From Fodinibacter sp963747405 (GTDB taxonomy: Bacteria; Actinomycetota; Actinomycetes; Actinomycetales; Dermatophilaceae), in contig CAVVFG010000005.1 in the NCBI GenBank assembly GCA_963747405.1, positions 124,001 to 188,000 on the forward strand: DNA of 64,000 nt. Direction: 5' to 3'. Below are positions 1-9,123 of this stretch, piece by piece. The notes under the pieces are model-generated. The model searched no databases. It worked only from the letters and a program-made list of their open reading frames with translations, and had not been told where the DNA came from. How positions within the stretch are numbered: position 1 is the stretch's first letter; each line of letters starts with the position of its first letter. The position numbers and the translations under genes are program-made.

Positions 1-1627
1 CGAGCACGATCAGGTCGGCCAGCGACACCGTCGTGCCGCCCTTGCCGTCGAAGTCGGACTTGACCTGCTCCAGGGCCGAGACGACGGCGTCGATCTCGGC
101 GCTGTCGTTGGACTCCCAGCTGCGCTGGGGCTCCAGGCGGATGCGGGCGCCGTTGGCCCCGCCCCGCTTGTCGGTGCCGCGGAAGCTGGATGCCGAGGCC
201 CAGGCGGTGCGCACCAGCTGCGGCACGGTGAGTCCGGTGGCCAGAATGGCCTCCTTGAGGGCCGCCACGTCGGTGTCGGACACCAGTTCGCCCTCGACCG
301 GCGGCACGGGGTCCTGCCACAGCTGCGGCTCGGGCACCCACGGGCCGAGGAACCGCTCGACCGGGCCCATGTCCCGGTGCAGCAGCTTGTACCAGGCCTT
401 CGCGAACGCCAGCGCGAACTCGTCGGGGTTCTCGAGGAAGCGGCGCGAGATCTTCTCGTACTCCGGGTCCATCCGCAGCGCCAGGTCGGTGGTGAGCATG
501 GTGGGCGGGCGGGTGAGCGAGCCGTCCTCGGGGTCGGGCACCGTGTTGGCGCCGCCGCCGTCCTCGGGCTGCCACTGGTAGGCCCCGGCCGGGCTCTTGG
601 TGAGCTCCCACTCGAAGCCGAAGAGGTTCTCGAAGAACTTGTTGCTCCACTTCGTCGGGGTCTGGGTCCAGGTGACCTCGAGCCCGCTGGTGATGGCGTC
701 GCGGCCCTTGCCGGTGCCGTACTGGCTCTTCCAGCCGATGCCCTGGTGCTCGACCGGGCAGCCCTCGGGCTCCGGGCCGACCAGGTCGGGGTCGCCGGCG
801 CCGTGGGTCTTCCCGAACGAGTGGCCGCCGGCGATCAGCGCGACGGTCTCCTCGTCGTTCATCGCCATCCGGGCGAAGGTGTCACGGATGTCGCGCGCGG
901 CCTTGACCGGGTCGGGCACGCCGCCCGGGCCCTCAGGGTTGACGTAGATCAGGCCCATCTGCACCGCGCCGAGCGGGTTGGCGAGCTCGCGGTCGCCGCT
1001 GTAGCGCTCGTCGCCGAGCCAGGCGTCCTCCGAGCCCCAGAAGATCTCCTCGGGCTCCCACACGTCCTCGCGGCCGAAGGCGAACCCGAACGTCTCGAAG
1101 CCCATGTCCTCGAGCGCGACGTTGCCGGCGAGCACGAGCAGGTCGGCCCACGACAGGCTCTGCCCGTACTTCTGCTTGACCGGCCACAGGATGCGCCGGG
1201 CCTTGTCGAGGTTGGCGTTGTCGGGCCAGCTGTTGAGCGGGGCGAACCGCTGCTGGCCGTCGCCGGCGCCGCCACGCCCGTCCCAGATGCGGTAGGTGCC
1301 GGCGGAGTGCCAGCTCATCCGGATGAACAGCGGTCCGTAGTGGCCGAAGTCGGCCGGCCAGAAGTCCTGAGAGGTCTTCATCACCTCGACGATGTCGCGC
1401 TTGAGCGCGTCGGCGTCGAGGGTGGCGACCTGCGCGGCGTAGTCGAACCCGGCATCCAGGGGGTTCGTGGCCGGTGAGTGCTTGTGCAGCACCGACAGGT
1501 CGAGCTGGTCGGGCCACCAGTCCTGGTTGGTGCGGGGCCGGCCCTTCTTCGGGGTCGGCATGTCGATCGCCGGGTTCTCGCTCTCGCTGCCCTGGTCGGT
1601 CACGCCGTCGGTTGCCTGGTCGGTCAC
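1..1627 (-). CDS. katG: Catalase-peroxidase KatG (N-terminal 542 codons; C-terminus outside window)
   Basis: Bifunctional heme catalase-peroxidase that removes hydrogen peroxide. The GTG start at 1627 has an AGGAG about 9 nt upstream. The distal heme pocket is visible as RMSWHSAGTYR (Arg103, Trp106, His107). The tyrosine of the Met-Tyr-Trp adduct lies in GLIYVNPEGP, the proximal histidine in AGGHSFGKTHG, and the serine/tryptophan segment in TSGLEVTWTQTPTKW. These motifs cover the whole N-terminal catalytic domain; the C-terminal domain continues beyond base 1. It follows furA by 49 nt on the same strand, the classical actinobacterial furA-katG operon, so peroxide-responsive FurA control is expected. 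No frameshift is seen. Confidence 0.96.
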   Translation of the reverse strand, partial: MTDQATDGVTDQGSESENPAIDMPTPKKGRPRTNQDWWPDQLDLSVLHKHSPATNPLDAGFDYAAQVATLDADALKRDIVEVMKTSQDFWPADFGHYGPLFIRMSWHSAGTYRIWDGRGGAGDGQQRFAPLNSWPDNANLDKARRILWPVKQKYGQSLSWADLLVLAGNVALEDMGFETFGFAFGREDVWEPEEIFWGSEDAWLGDERYSGDRELANPLGAVQMGLIYVNPEGPGGVPDPVKAARDIRDTFARMAMNDEETVALIAGGHSFGKTHGAGDPDLVGPEPEGCPVEHQGIGWKSQYGTGKGRDAITSGLEVTWTQTPTKWSNKFFENLFGFEWELTKSPAGAYQWQPEDGGGANTVPDPEDGSLTRPPTMLTTDLALRMDPEYEKISRRFLENPDEFALAFAKAWYKLLHRDMGPVERFLGPWVPEPQLWQDPVPPVEGELVSDTDVAALKEAILATGLTVPQLVRTAWASASSFRGTDKRGGANGARIRLEPQRSWESNDSAEIDAVVSALEQVKSDFDGKGGTTVSLADLIVL

Positions 1628-1676
1628 GTCCGTCTCCTGTTCGTGGTGCGGTTCTCGGATCGGTGGTGGTCTGGTC

Positions 1677-2117
1677 TCAGGTGCCCGTGCCCGCCGCCCG
1701 GGCCGTGCACTGCGGGCAGGTGCCCCAGTAGACGACCTCGGCCTCGTCGATGACGTAGCCGTGGTCGTCGGATGCCGTGAGGCACGGGGTCGCGTCGACC
1801 GCGCAGTCGACGTCGGCGATGGCTCCGCACGAGCGGCACACCACATGGTGGTGGTTGTCGCCCACCCGTGACTCGTACCGGGCGACGGAGCCGGAGGGCT
1901 GGATGCGGCGCAGCAGGCCGGCGCCGGTGAGCGCCCGCAGCACGTCGTACACCGCCTGGTGCGAGACCTCGCCGAGGTCCTCGCGCACGACCTCGATGAT
2001 CGTGTCGGTGCTCGCGTGCGGCCGCTCCTGCACGGCCGCGAGCACCGCGACGCGGGGGCGGGTCACCCGCAGCGAGGCACCGCGCAGCTGCTGCTCGACG
2101 TCGGGCGGGGTGGTCAC
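1677..2117 (-). CDS. furA: Fur-family peroxide/iron regulator FurA
   Basis: Fur-type metalloregulator of 146 aa. An N-terminal winged helix (about residues 10-80, recognition region SHQAVYDVLRAL) is followed by the metal-binding dimerisation domain with HHH at 89-91 and two CxxC pairs, Cys94/Cys97 and Cys134/Cys137. Being immediately upstream of katG identifies it as the FurA (peroxide-sensing) branch rather than an iron-only Fur; that assignment rests on context and family knowledge. The GTG start lies 6 nt after a -10-like hexamer, so the message is probably leaderless, as reported for mycobacterial furA. It should repress itself and katG through the adjacent site. Confidence 0.95.
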   Translation of the reverse strand: MTTPPDVEQQLRGASLRVTRPRVAVLAAVQERPHASTDTIIEVVREDLGEVSHQAVYDVLRALTGAGLLRRIQPSGSVARYESRVGDNHHHVVCRSCGAIADVDCAVDATPCLTASDDHGYVIDEAEVVYWGTCPQCTARAAGTGT

Positions 2118-2123
2118 GCTGGC

Positions 2124-2156
2124 AGTCTCGCCCGTTTTCTGGAACGAGTCAAGAGT
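2124..2156 (-). promoter_or_regulatory. furA-katG promoter with FurA-type operator
   Basis: Read on the minus strand this holds a -35-like TTGACT (2152-2147), then GTTCCAGAAAACGGG, then a -10-like GAGACT (2129-2124) ending 6 nt before the furA GTG. The string TCTTGACT plus TTCCAGAAAA closely resembles, from memory, the conserved AT-rich FurA operator/promoter of mycobacterial and Streptomyces furA genes. It is conspicuously AT-rich for this genome. The -35/-10 spacing is 17 nt. Confidence 0.8.
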
Positions 2157-2220
2157 TTCTCGGTGCCGAACCCCGGCGTGGTGCAGCTGCCGCTGCCGCT
2201 TCTCCGGTCGTGGTGCCGGG

Positions 2221-3996
2221 TCACGAGCCGGGCGGTGTGCTCGGCTCGCTCGTGGTGGCGATCCACTCGCGGGCGTGCTCGACGGCCTCGCCCACCGACA
2301 GCCCCACCCGGGCCTGCGCCATGAAGACGGCGTCGTCGCCGAGCAGCGCGACCAGGCCGGTGTCCTCGACCTGGCGGCGTACTCCGGGGGTGAGCCCAGC
2401 CAGCATCAGCCGCGACCCGCTGGCGCCCAGCTGCTCGGCGTACGTGATGAGCACCTTGACGATGGTGCTACCGAGCTCATCCTTGGCCCGCAGCCGCAGC
2501 ACGACCACGCCGCGGGTGCCGGGGGCCGGCGGCCGCGGCAGCTGGGCGGCGAACGCCGGGGCCGAGGCGAAGAACAGGCTGCCGTAGGTCGCGAGCACGA
2601 CGACCTCGCCAGGGGGCACCTGTGCGGGCGGGTCGGCCTCGGTCGGGAACCCGTGGGGCTCGTCGAACACCCAGTGCTTGACGACGACCCGGTTCGACTG
2701 GCGCGCCACGTGCAGCAGCACCGCCAGGCCGACACCGACGAGCACGGCGTACTGCAGCGGGATGAGCAGGGTCAGCACGAAGGTGATCGCCATCGTCGTC
2801 GCCGGCACCGGCCCGGTGCGCCAGGTGAGCAGCAGCTGGTCGACCTTGAGGCTGCGCCAGCCGATGAGTACGAGGAGGCCGCCGAGCGCGGGCATCGCGA
2901 TGTAGCCCACGGCGTCGGAGAGCAGCAGCATCGAGGCACCGATGACGACTCCCGCGAACAGGTTGGCCGTCGCCGTGCGGCCGCCGGCCGCCTTGACGAG
3001 GTTGGTCGATGACATCGAGCCGGCCACCGGCATCCCCTGCAGCACCCCGGTGGCGAGGTTGGCCACGCCCTGCCCCCGAAAGTCGCCAGAGGCGTCGTTG
3101 GGCGACCCGTCGGGGTTGGCCACCGTGCCGCCGATGGCGGCGCCCTGCACGAGGCCGACGAAGACGAGGGACAGCGCGGGGACGGCCATGGCCACCACCA
3201 GGCCGACGGAGGGAAGCTGGAGCTGCGGCAGGCTGCGGGGCACGGTGACGACGTCCGACAGCACCGGCACGGCGAGGACCGTGGTGCCCAGGGCCTCGAG
3301 CACGACCGGTACCGCTGACCCCAGGGCGATCGCGGCGACCATGCCCAGCGCCCCGAGCCGGGTGCGCTCGAGCAGCACGATGAGCCCCACGGTCAGCGCC
3401 GCTACGAGCACACCTGCCCAGTGGATCTGCCCCGGGTGGACCAGCGTGTCCACGGTCTTGAGCACCCGGTTGGCGGCATCGCTGGTGTAGCCGGTGATCT
3501 CGTCGACCTGCGACAGCATGATGTTGATCGCCACGGCGTTGACGAAGCCGACGAGCACCGAGCTCGGCACGAAGCGCACCAGGGAGCCCAGGCGCGCCAC
3601 GCCCAGCGCCAGCATGCCCAGACCGGTGAGGACGGCGAGCACCGCCAACGCCTCCTGCGCGCGGGCGTCGCCCGTCTGGGTCTGCGGCACGTCGGAGATG
3701 ATCACCGCCATGGCGCCCGTCGCCTGCACGGACATCAGCACGGTGCTGGTGCTGACCGCCCCCACCAGCGTGCCGACCAGGTACCCGTTCAGGGCGAGGA
3801 CCGGGTTGACGCCGGCCAGCAGGCCGTTGGCCAGGCCGTCGGGCACCGACTCCAGCCCGAGCACGGCGCCGGCGCGCAGGTCGTCGGCGACGGTGGCGCG
3901 GTTGCCGAAGCGGCCTGAGGCCCAACCGCGGGCGCGCCGGGTCAGGGATGCCGGGGACGGCCGGCCGCCGGAGTCGCCCACGCCGGAGTCGCCCAC
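2221..3996 (-). CDS. SulP-family anion transporter with C-terminal STAS domain
   Basis: Inner-membrane protein of 591 aa in the SulP (SLC26) family, which moves sulfate, bicarbonate or other anions. Residues about 40-450 hold the hydrophobic core with the PVAGSMSSTN and GFVNAVAINIMLSQ segments typical of the family. A STAS-like cytoplasmic domain follows from about 475 (EVVVLATYGSLFF onward). The substrate cannot be read from sequence. The GTG start begins 7 nt after the preceding small gene stops, suggesting an operon and translational coupling; no good Shine-Dalgarno is seen, so the exact start is uncertain. The N-terminus encodes a duplicated GDSG peptide. Confidence 0.88.
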   Translation of the reverse strand: MGDSGVGDSGGRPSPASLTRRARGWASGRFGNRATVADDLRAGAVLGLESVPDGLANGLLAGVNPVLALNGYLVGTLVGAVSTSTVLMSVQATGAMAVIISDVPQTQTGDARAQEALAVLAVLTGLGMLALGVARLGSLVRFVPSSVLVGFVNAVAINIMLSQVDEITGYTSDAANRVLKTVDTLVHPGQIHWAGVLVAALTVGLIVLLERTRLGALGMVAAIALGSAVPVVLEALGTTVLAVPVLSDVVTVPRSLPQLQLPSVGLVVAMAVPALSLVFVGLVQGAAIGGTVANPDGSPNDASGDFRGQGVANLATGVLQGMPVAGSMSSTNLVKAAGGRTATANLFAGVVIGASMLLLSDAVGYIAMPALGGLLVLIGWRSLKVDQLLLTWRTGPVPATTMAITFVLTLLIPLQYAVLVGVGLAVLLHVARQSNRVVVKHWVFDEPHGFPTEADPPAQVPPGEVVVLATYGSLFFASAPAFAAQLPRPPAPGTRGVVVLRLRAKDELGSTIVKVLITYAEQLGASGSRLMLAGLTPGVRRQVEDTGLVALLGDDAVFMAQARVGLSVGEAVEHAREWIATTSEPSTPPGS

Positions 3997-3999
3997 GCC
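3970..3999. repeat. Two tandem 15-bp units in the SulP N-terminus
   Basis: GGAGTCGCCCACGCC occurs twice head to tail. It encodes the repeated VGDSG at the extreme N-terminus of the SulP protein. Copy number could vary between strains, and its presence weakens confidence in that gene's start. Confidence 0.6.
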
Positions 4000-4003
4000 G
4001 GCG

Positions 4004-4204
4004 TCAGTCCGGGAGCCGTCGCATCTCGATGACGGACAGCCCGAGGTCGGAGAACCTCGCCAGCAGGCTCGAGACGTCCGACTCGTCCTGCACCGGGCCG
4101 AAGAGGACGGTGCCGCCGGTGGGGTACGGCGTGGCGGACAGCTCGGGCAGGGACCCCAGGACGTCCTCGCTCACCGAGCCACGAATGATGAACTCGTATC
4201 GCAT
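4004..4204 (-). CDS. Small conserved actinobacterial protein (66 aa), function unknown
   Basis: The reading frame continues upstream, but the ATG at 4204 is preferred because AGAGAGG precedes it by about 8 nt and the protein begins MRYEFIIRG. The pattern MRYEF.IRG...LPEL...P.GGTVLFGPV.D...L..L..LGL.VIE.RRLPD matches, from memory, a widespread short family in actinobacteria with no assigned role. Predicted as a single small alpha/beta domain without membrane segments or cysteines. It sits 7 nt upstream of the SulP gene on the same strand, so the two are probably co-transcribed. Confidence 0.75.
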   Translation of the reverse strand: MRYEFIIRGSVSEDVLGSLPELSATPYPTGGTVLFGPVQDESDVSSLLARFSDLGLSVIEMRRLPD

Positions 4205-4334
4205 CGACGGCCTCTCTCGCTCGGTCGCAGCCGTGCTGCGGTGGTCTGACCTTGGCACCGGTGTCAGGGCCACGCCTCACGCGTGACGGGTGACCGCACT
4301 CGCAGGCCGGCGCTGCCCGCGCCGGCGCCCTGGG

Positions 4335-7052
4335 TCAGAGCAGCCCGAGCCCGCGCGCGATGCCGATGGCCTCACGCCGGGTACCGGCCCCGAGCTTGGC
4401 GTAGATCGAGCGCACGTGCGTCTTGACCGTGTTGAGGCTGATCCCCTGGGCGGCGGCGACCTCGCCGAGCGTCATCATCGAGGGCAGGTCGCGCAGTACC
4501 ACGAGCTCTCGCTCGGTCAGCCACCCACCGCTCGGCGCGGTCGTCGACCCGGGTGGCAGCGCGCTGCCGGTGCTGGCGGCCGCGCTCTGCCACTCCAGCA
4601 GGTTGGCGATGCCGGTGAGCACCGAGTCGAGGACCGGCTCGAGGTGGCCGGCCCGCCCGCGCAGCTGGAGCAGCAGCGTGTGCACCTCGGCGCCGGCGTC
4701 GAAGAACGGGCGGGTGGCCCCGGTGGGCGCGCAGACCTCCAGCGCCGCGAGCAGTGCCTCGGTGGCCGCGGGGCGGCGGTCCGACCGCTCGGCGAGCAGG
4801 GCCTCGAGCAGCCACGCGGTGGTGCCCGCGGTGGTGCGGAGGGGGGACAGGTCACCGGCGAGCACCGGGCGCAGCAGGCGCTTGGCGTCGGCCGGTCGGC
4901 CCCGGGCGGAGGCGAACTGTGCCTGCAGCACGGCGACGTCACCGGTGGCGCCGAGCCGCATCGCGGCTCGCTCGACGGCCTGCTCCGCGCGGTGCCACTC
5001 GCCCAGGCCGAGGCACATCCGCAGCTCGTGCGGAGCGGCGAGGGCGATGAGCACCGGCGACGCGCCCCGGTCGGTGAGCCATGCCGTGGTGCGCTGCAGG
5101 CGGTCGAGCGCGGAGCGTCGCTGCGGCGGCTCGTCGAAGGCGATGATGGCCTCACCGGTGCGGGCCGCGCCCTCCACCTCGACGTCGATGGTGGTGTCGA
5201 TGACGTCGAGCGACATGGCCGCCCAGGTGGCCGCCTCCTCGGGGTGCAGCAGCTGGAACGCCGTCCAGCCGGCGAGCATGTAGGAGTAGGCCAGGCTCGC
5301 CGAGCGGTCCCAGCCGCGCGCCGTGGCGAAGGCGATGGCCTTCTCCGCGCAGGTCCTCGCCTGCCCCAAGTCGTTCTCCGCCGCGTAGGTTCCGGCCACG
5401 AGGTTCTTGCAGTAGAGCTGGATGGAGTGCAGGCCGGCCGCCTGGGCGAGGTCGATCGCCTGGAGCAGGTCCCGCCGCGCGCGCTGGTGGTCACCCTCGA
5501 AGAGGCGTAGGGCGCCGCGGTCGGCCAGCACGAGCAGCCGCACGTCCGGGTCGAGGTCGACCGGCAGGTTCGAGGGCCCGACGTCCGCGACGAGGTCGCT
5601 CGAGCGCGCCACCGCCAGGTCGGCGGCCAGCCGGGCACGGTGCAGCACGGCCGCCTTGCGCAGCGACGTCAACCGAGGGCTGGCGCCGTCGTCGGGCACC
5701 GCGGCCAACGCGGCCAGTGCCTCGTCGGCGGCCGAGACGTCACCTTCGTCGACCGCGAGCAGGGCGCGGTGCACCAGTACCGCGGGGGTGGTGTCCTGCC
5801 GCACGGGCAGCAGCGCGATGGCGCGCCGCACCGCCTGCCCCGCGCCGCTGAGCACGAGGCTCAGCCCGTCGGCCAGCAGGATCTGCTCGACGAGCTCGCC
5901 GTCGCCCCCATCCGACGCGAGCTCGAGGGCCTGGGCAGGATCGCGCTGCTCGAGGAACCAGGTGGCGGCGACCACCCGCAGGGCGGCCATCTCGCCGGGG
6001 TCACGCCGCCGCAGGGCCGCGACGAGGTAGGTGCGCAGCAGTGCGTGGTAGCGGAACCAGGTGCCCGTGCGGTCGAGGGGGACGACGAGCGCGTTGCGCT
6101 GGGCCAGGTCGTCGAGCATCGCGGCCGCGTCGTCACGCCCGGAGAGCCGGGCCGCCAGCTCGACCGAGAGGTTCTCCACCACGCAGGTGCGCAGCAGGAA
6201 GTCGACGACGTCGTCCGGCAGGCGCACCAGCACCTCGCCGGCGAGGTAGTCGGCCACCGGCCGGTCGGCCCCGCTGAACTCGGCGACGAAGGTGGCGGGG
6301 TCGCCGTGCTCGAGCGACAGCGCCGCCATCCGCATGCCGGCCGGCCATCCCTCGGTCAGGGTGAAGAGCACCGCCCGGGAGTCGTCGTCGAGGGCGATGT
6401 CGTGCCGGTCCCAGAAGTCGTCCGCCTCCTGCGCGGTGAAGGCCAGCTGCGCGGCGCGCACCTCGTGCAGGCGGCCGGTGAGCCGCAGCCGGTGCAGGCC
6501 GACCGGTGGCTCGAAGCGGCACCCCAGGGCCACGCGCACCCGCCCGTCGGCCCACTCGACCAGGTGCTGGAGACCGTCGAGCACCTCCCGCGCACGTACC
6601 TCGTGCACGTCGTCGAGCACGAGGATGATGCCGGGGACCTCGTCGCCGAGCACCCCGACCAGGTTGGCGACGAAGCTCGCATCCGCCGCACCGGTGGGGG
6701 CGTCCAGGCCGGCCAGCACCGTCGCGGACTCGGGGGCGGCCTCGGTGGCCGCGAGGATCACCGCACCCCAGAACGCCGTGCCGTCGTCGTCGCGGTCGCA
6801 CGTCACCCAGGCGACCGGCACCCCGGCGGCCCGCTGCTCGTCGGTGAAGTCGGCCAGCATGGTGGTCTTGCCGTAGCCTGCCGGCGCGCACGCCAGGAGC
6901 ACCTCGGGGCCACCGCCGCGGGCCGGCGTGAAGCCACCACCGCCACTACCGAGGTCGCGCAGCAGGCGCGGCCGCTCCACGGCCCGGTCGATCCGGCGCG
7001 GGACCGAGACCTTCGGTCGCGGCACGGCGAGCGCACTGCGCAGGTCTGCCAC
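4335..7052 (-). CDS. MalT-like LuxR-family ATP-dependent regulator
   Basis: A 905-aa regulator. Walker A APAGYGKTT lies at about residues 56-64 and a Walker B-like GIILVLDDVHEV follows. A long helical TPR-like region fills the middle, and a C-terminal LuxR helix-turn-helix (LTERELVVLR ... SLNTVKTHVRSIYAKLG) ends the protein. This architecture defines the MalT/LAL type of inducer-binding transcription activator. The frame stays open upstream to 8897, but that part is antisense to the alkylsulfatase. GTG 7052 is chosen because TAGGCT (7065-7060) lies 7 nt upstream, giving a leaderless promoter, and because ADLRSALAVPRPK is a normal family N-terminus. Divergent orientation suggests it controls the alkylsulfatase. 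Confidence 0.9.
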   Translation of the reverse strand: MADLRSALAVPRPKVSVPRRIDRAVERPRLLRDLGSGGGGFTPARGGGPEVLLACAPAGYGKTTMLADFTDEQRAAGVPVAWVTCDRDDDGTAFWGAVILAATEAAPESATVLAGLDAPTGAADASFVANLVGVLGDEVPGIILVLDDVHEVRAREVLDGLQHLVEWADGRVRVALGCRFEPPVGLHRLRLTGRLHEVRAAQLAFTAQEADDFWDRHDIALDDDSRAVLFTLTEGWPAGMRMAALSLEHGDPATFVAEFSGADRPVADYLAGEVLVRLPDDVVDFLLRTCVVENLSVELAARLSGRDDAAAMLDDLAQRNALVVPLDRTGTWFRYHALLRTYLVAALRRRDPGEMAALRVVAATWFLEQRDPAQALELASDGGDGELVEQILLADGLSLVLSGAGQAVRRAIALLPVRQDTTPAVLVHRALLAVDEGDVSAADEALAALAAVPDDGASPRLTSLRKAAVLHRARLAADLAVARSSDLVADVGPSNLPVDLDPDVRLLVLADRGALRLFEGDHQRARRDLLQAIDLAQAAGLHSIQLYCKNLVAGTYAAENDLGQARTCAEKAIAFATARGWDRSASLAYSYMLAGWTAFQLLHPEEAATWAAMSLDVIDTTIDVEVEGAARTGEAIIAFDEPPQRRSALDRLQRTTAWLTDRGASPVLIALAAPHELRMCLGLGEWHRAEQAVERAAMRLGATGDVAVLQAQFASARGRPADAKRLLRPVLAGDLSPLRTTAGTTAWLLEALLAERSDRRPAATEALLAALEVCAPTGATRPFFDAGAEVHTLLLQLRGRAGHLEPVLDSVLTGIANLLEWQSAAASTGSALPPGSTTAPSGGWLTERELVVLRDLPSMMTLGEVAAAQGISLNTVKTHVRSIYAKLGAGTRREAIGIARGLGLL

Positions 7053-7211
7053 GACAGTGAGCCTAGCCAGCAGTGCTGGGAGCCGCTGACCGGACCGCGG
7101 CGACGGCGTGGTGTGGGCACCGGCATCGCGGGCCACGGCCACCCCCGGCAGGGGAGGCGACGGTCCCGGCATCCGTGCTTGATTGGCACTTTCGCCCTCG
7201 AGGAGGCCCTG
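7053..7211. promoter_or_regulatory. Divergent promoter region, LuxR regulator / alkylsulfatase
   Basis: This 159-bp gap separates two divergent starts. On the minus strand TAGGCT (7065-7060) is the likely -10 of the regulator gene. On the plus strand TTGATT lies near 7182, ahead of the AGGAGG at 7201-7206 that serves the alkylsulfatase. I see no clean inverted repeat that could be named as the regulator's site. Confidence 0.45.
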
Positions 7212-9104
7212 ATGAGCACGCCGTCCGTCACCGAGACCGTCGTCCGGCGCAACGCCGCCCTGCAGGCACGGCTGCCCTTCCTCGACGCCCAGGACTTCGC
7301 GGATGCCGAGCGCGGCCGGATCGGCGGGCTGGACCCCGCCGTGGTGACCGCAGTCGACGGCCGGGTCGTGTGGGACAACGCCGCCTACTCCTTCCTGGCC
7401 GGGGAGGCCCCGTCGTGCGTCAACCCCAGCCTGTGGCGGCAGGGGACCCTCGTCGCGATGCACGGCCTCTACGAGGTCGTCGAGGGCATCTACCAGGTGC
7501 GCGGGCTCGACCTGTCGAACGTCACCTTCGTCGAGGGCGAGCAGGGTGTGGTCGTCATCGATCCCCTCATCAGCGTCGAGACGGCCGCGGCGGCGCTGGC
7601 GCTGTACCGCGAGCACCGCGGCGACCGGCCGGTCACCGGTGTCATCTACACCCACTCGCACGCCGACCACTTCGGCGGGGTCAAGGGGGTGACCACCCAG
7701 GCCGACGTCGACGCTGGGCGCTGCGTCGTCATCGCGCCCGCGGGCTTCCTCTCCGAGGCGGTGGCCGAGAACGTCTATGCGGGCGCTGCGATGTCGCGGC
7801 GGGCGGGCTACATGTACGGCGCCGCGCTGCCCAAGGGGCCGTTCGCACAGGTCGGCGCCGGGCTCGGCATGACGACGAGCACGGGCACGGTGACCCTGAT
7901 CCGCCCGACGCTCGACATCACCCACACCGGGCAGCGGGAGGTCGTCGACGGCGTGCCCATCGTGTTCCAGATGACCCCGGGCACCGAGGCCCCCGCGGAG
8001 ATGAACTTCGCCTTCCCCGACCACCGGGCCGTCTGCCTGGCTGAGAACACCTCGCACACCCTGCACAACCTGCTGACCCTGCGGGGCGCCCTGGTGCGCG
8101 ACCCGCACGTGTGGTCGGGCTACCTCACCGAGACTCTGGACCTGCTGGCCGACGACCTCGAGGTCGCCTTCGCCTCGCACCACTGGCCGACGTGGGGCCG
8201 CGAGCGCGTCGTGGAGTTCCTGTCGCTCCAGCGCGACCTCTACGGCTACCTGCACGACCAGACGCTGCGGATGATGAACCAGGGCTACGTCGGGGCCGAG
8301 ATCGCCGAGCTGATCGAGCTGCCCCCGGCGCTGGAGGCCGCGTGGCACACGACCGGCTACTACGGCTCGGTGAGCCACAACGTCAAGGCGATCTACCAGC
8401 GCTACCTGGGCTGGTTCGACGGCAACCCCGCCCACCTGTGGGAGCACCCGCCGGTCGAGCTGGCCGTGCGCTACGTCGAGTTCATGGGCGGCGCGGATGC
8501 CGTGCTGGCCAGGGCCGAGGAGTCGTTCGCCGCCGGGGACTTCCGCTGGGTGGCCACCGTGGTCAACCACGTGGTGTTCGCGGACCCCACCAACCCCGCC
8601 GCCCGCGAGCTGCAGGCGCGCACCCTCGAGCAGCTCGGCTTCGGCGCCGAGAACGGCACCTGGCGCAACTTCTTCCTCACCGGGGCGCACGAGCTGCGCC
8701 ACGGCAACGTCGGCACCCCCGCGTCGTCGGCATCCGCCGACCTGGTCGCCGTGCTCACCGTCGACCAGCTGTTCGACTCGGTGAAGATCCGGGTCAACGG
8801 CCCGCGCTCGTGGCACGAGCACGTGGTGATCGACTGGGTGCTCACCGACGTCGACGAGCGCCTGCGCATGGAGCTGCGCAACGGGGTGCTCGTGCACCGC
8901 GAGGTGCCCGCGAGCATCGACGGCGCGCAGCTCGAGCTCACCCTCACCACCGGAGGGCTACGCCGGCTGCTCACCGGGCAGGCCACTCCCGAGGCACTGC
9001 TGGGCGCCGGTGAGCTCACCCTGACCGGTGACCTGTCACGGCTCGCCCTGCTCATGTCGTTCCTCGACGCGCCCGACCCCGGCTTCGAGATCGTGCTGCC
9101 CTGA
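7212..9104 (+). CDS. Alkylsulfatase, metallo-beta-lactamase fold (SdsA1/BDS1 type)
   Basis: Hydrolyses alkyl sulfate esters to alcohol and sulfate using two zinc ions. The dinuclear site motif THSHADHFGG is present, followed by the acidic residues in GTEAPAEMNFAF and CLAENTSHTLHN that complete metal binding in SdsA1. The 630-aa length fits the family. A helical dimerisation region (about 390-500) precedes a C-terminal SCP2-like domain (about 510-630) thought to bind the alkyl chain. ATG 7212 follows a perfect AGGAGG (7201-7206). No export signal is evident, unlike some secreted relatives, so a cytoplasmic enzyme is inferred. It is divergent from a MalT-like regulator. Confidence 0.92.
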   Translation: MSTPSVTETVVRRNAALQARLPFLDAQDFADAERGRIGGLDPAVVTAVDGRVVWDNAAYSFLAGEAPSCVNPSLWRQGTLVAMHGLYEVVEGIYQVRGLDLSNVTFVEGEQGVVVIDPLISVETAAAALALYREHRGDRPVTGVIYTHSHADHFGGVKGVTTQADVDAGRCVVIAPAGFLSEAVAENVYAGAAMSRRAGYMYGAALPKGPFAQVGAGLGMTTSTGTVTLIRPTLDITHTGQREVVDGVPIVFQMTPGTEAPAEMNFAFPDHRAVCLAENTSHTLHNLLTLRGALVRDPHVWSGYLTETLDLLADDLEVAFASHHWPTWGRERVVEFLSLQRDLYGYLHDQTLRMMNQGYVGAEIAELIELPPALEAAWHTTGYYGSVSHNVKAIYQRYLGWFDGNPAHLWEHPPVELAVRYVEFMGGADAVLARAEESFAAGDFRWVATVVNHVVFADPTNPAARELQARTLEQLGFGAENGTWRNFFLTGAHELRHGNVGTPASSASADLVAVLTVDQLFDSVKIRVNGPRSWHEHVVIDWVLTDVDERLRMELRNGVLVHREVPASIDGAQLELTLTTGGLRRLLTGQATPEALLGAGELTLTGDLSRLALLMSFLDAPDPGFEIVLP

Positions 9105-9123
9105 CCACCGGCCCGGCGGGGTC

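Noticed and set aside
7053..8897. Open minus-strand frame extending the LuxR gene to 1520 aa
   Set aside because: It is the antisense shadow of the alkylsulfatase; the arginine/valine-heavy composition lacks motifs and the regulator start at 7052 has a promoter.
9105..9123. Possible terminator between alkylsulfatase and DUF2252
   Set aside because: The 19-nt gap holds no stem longer than a few base pairs.
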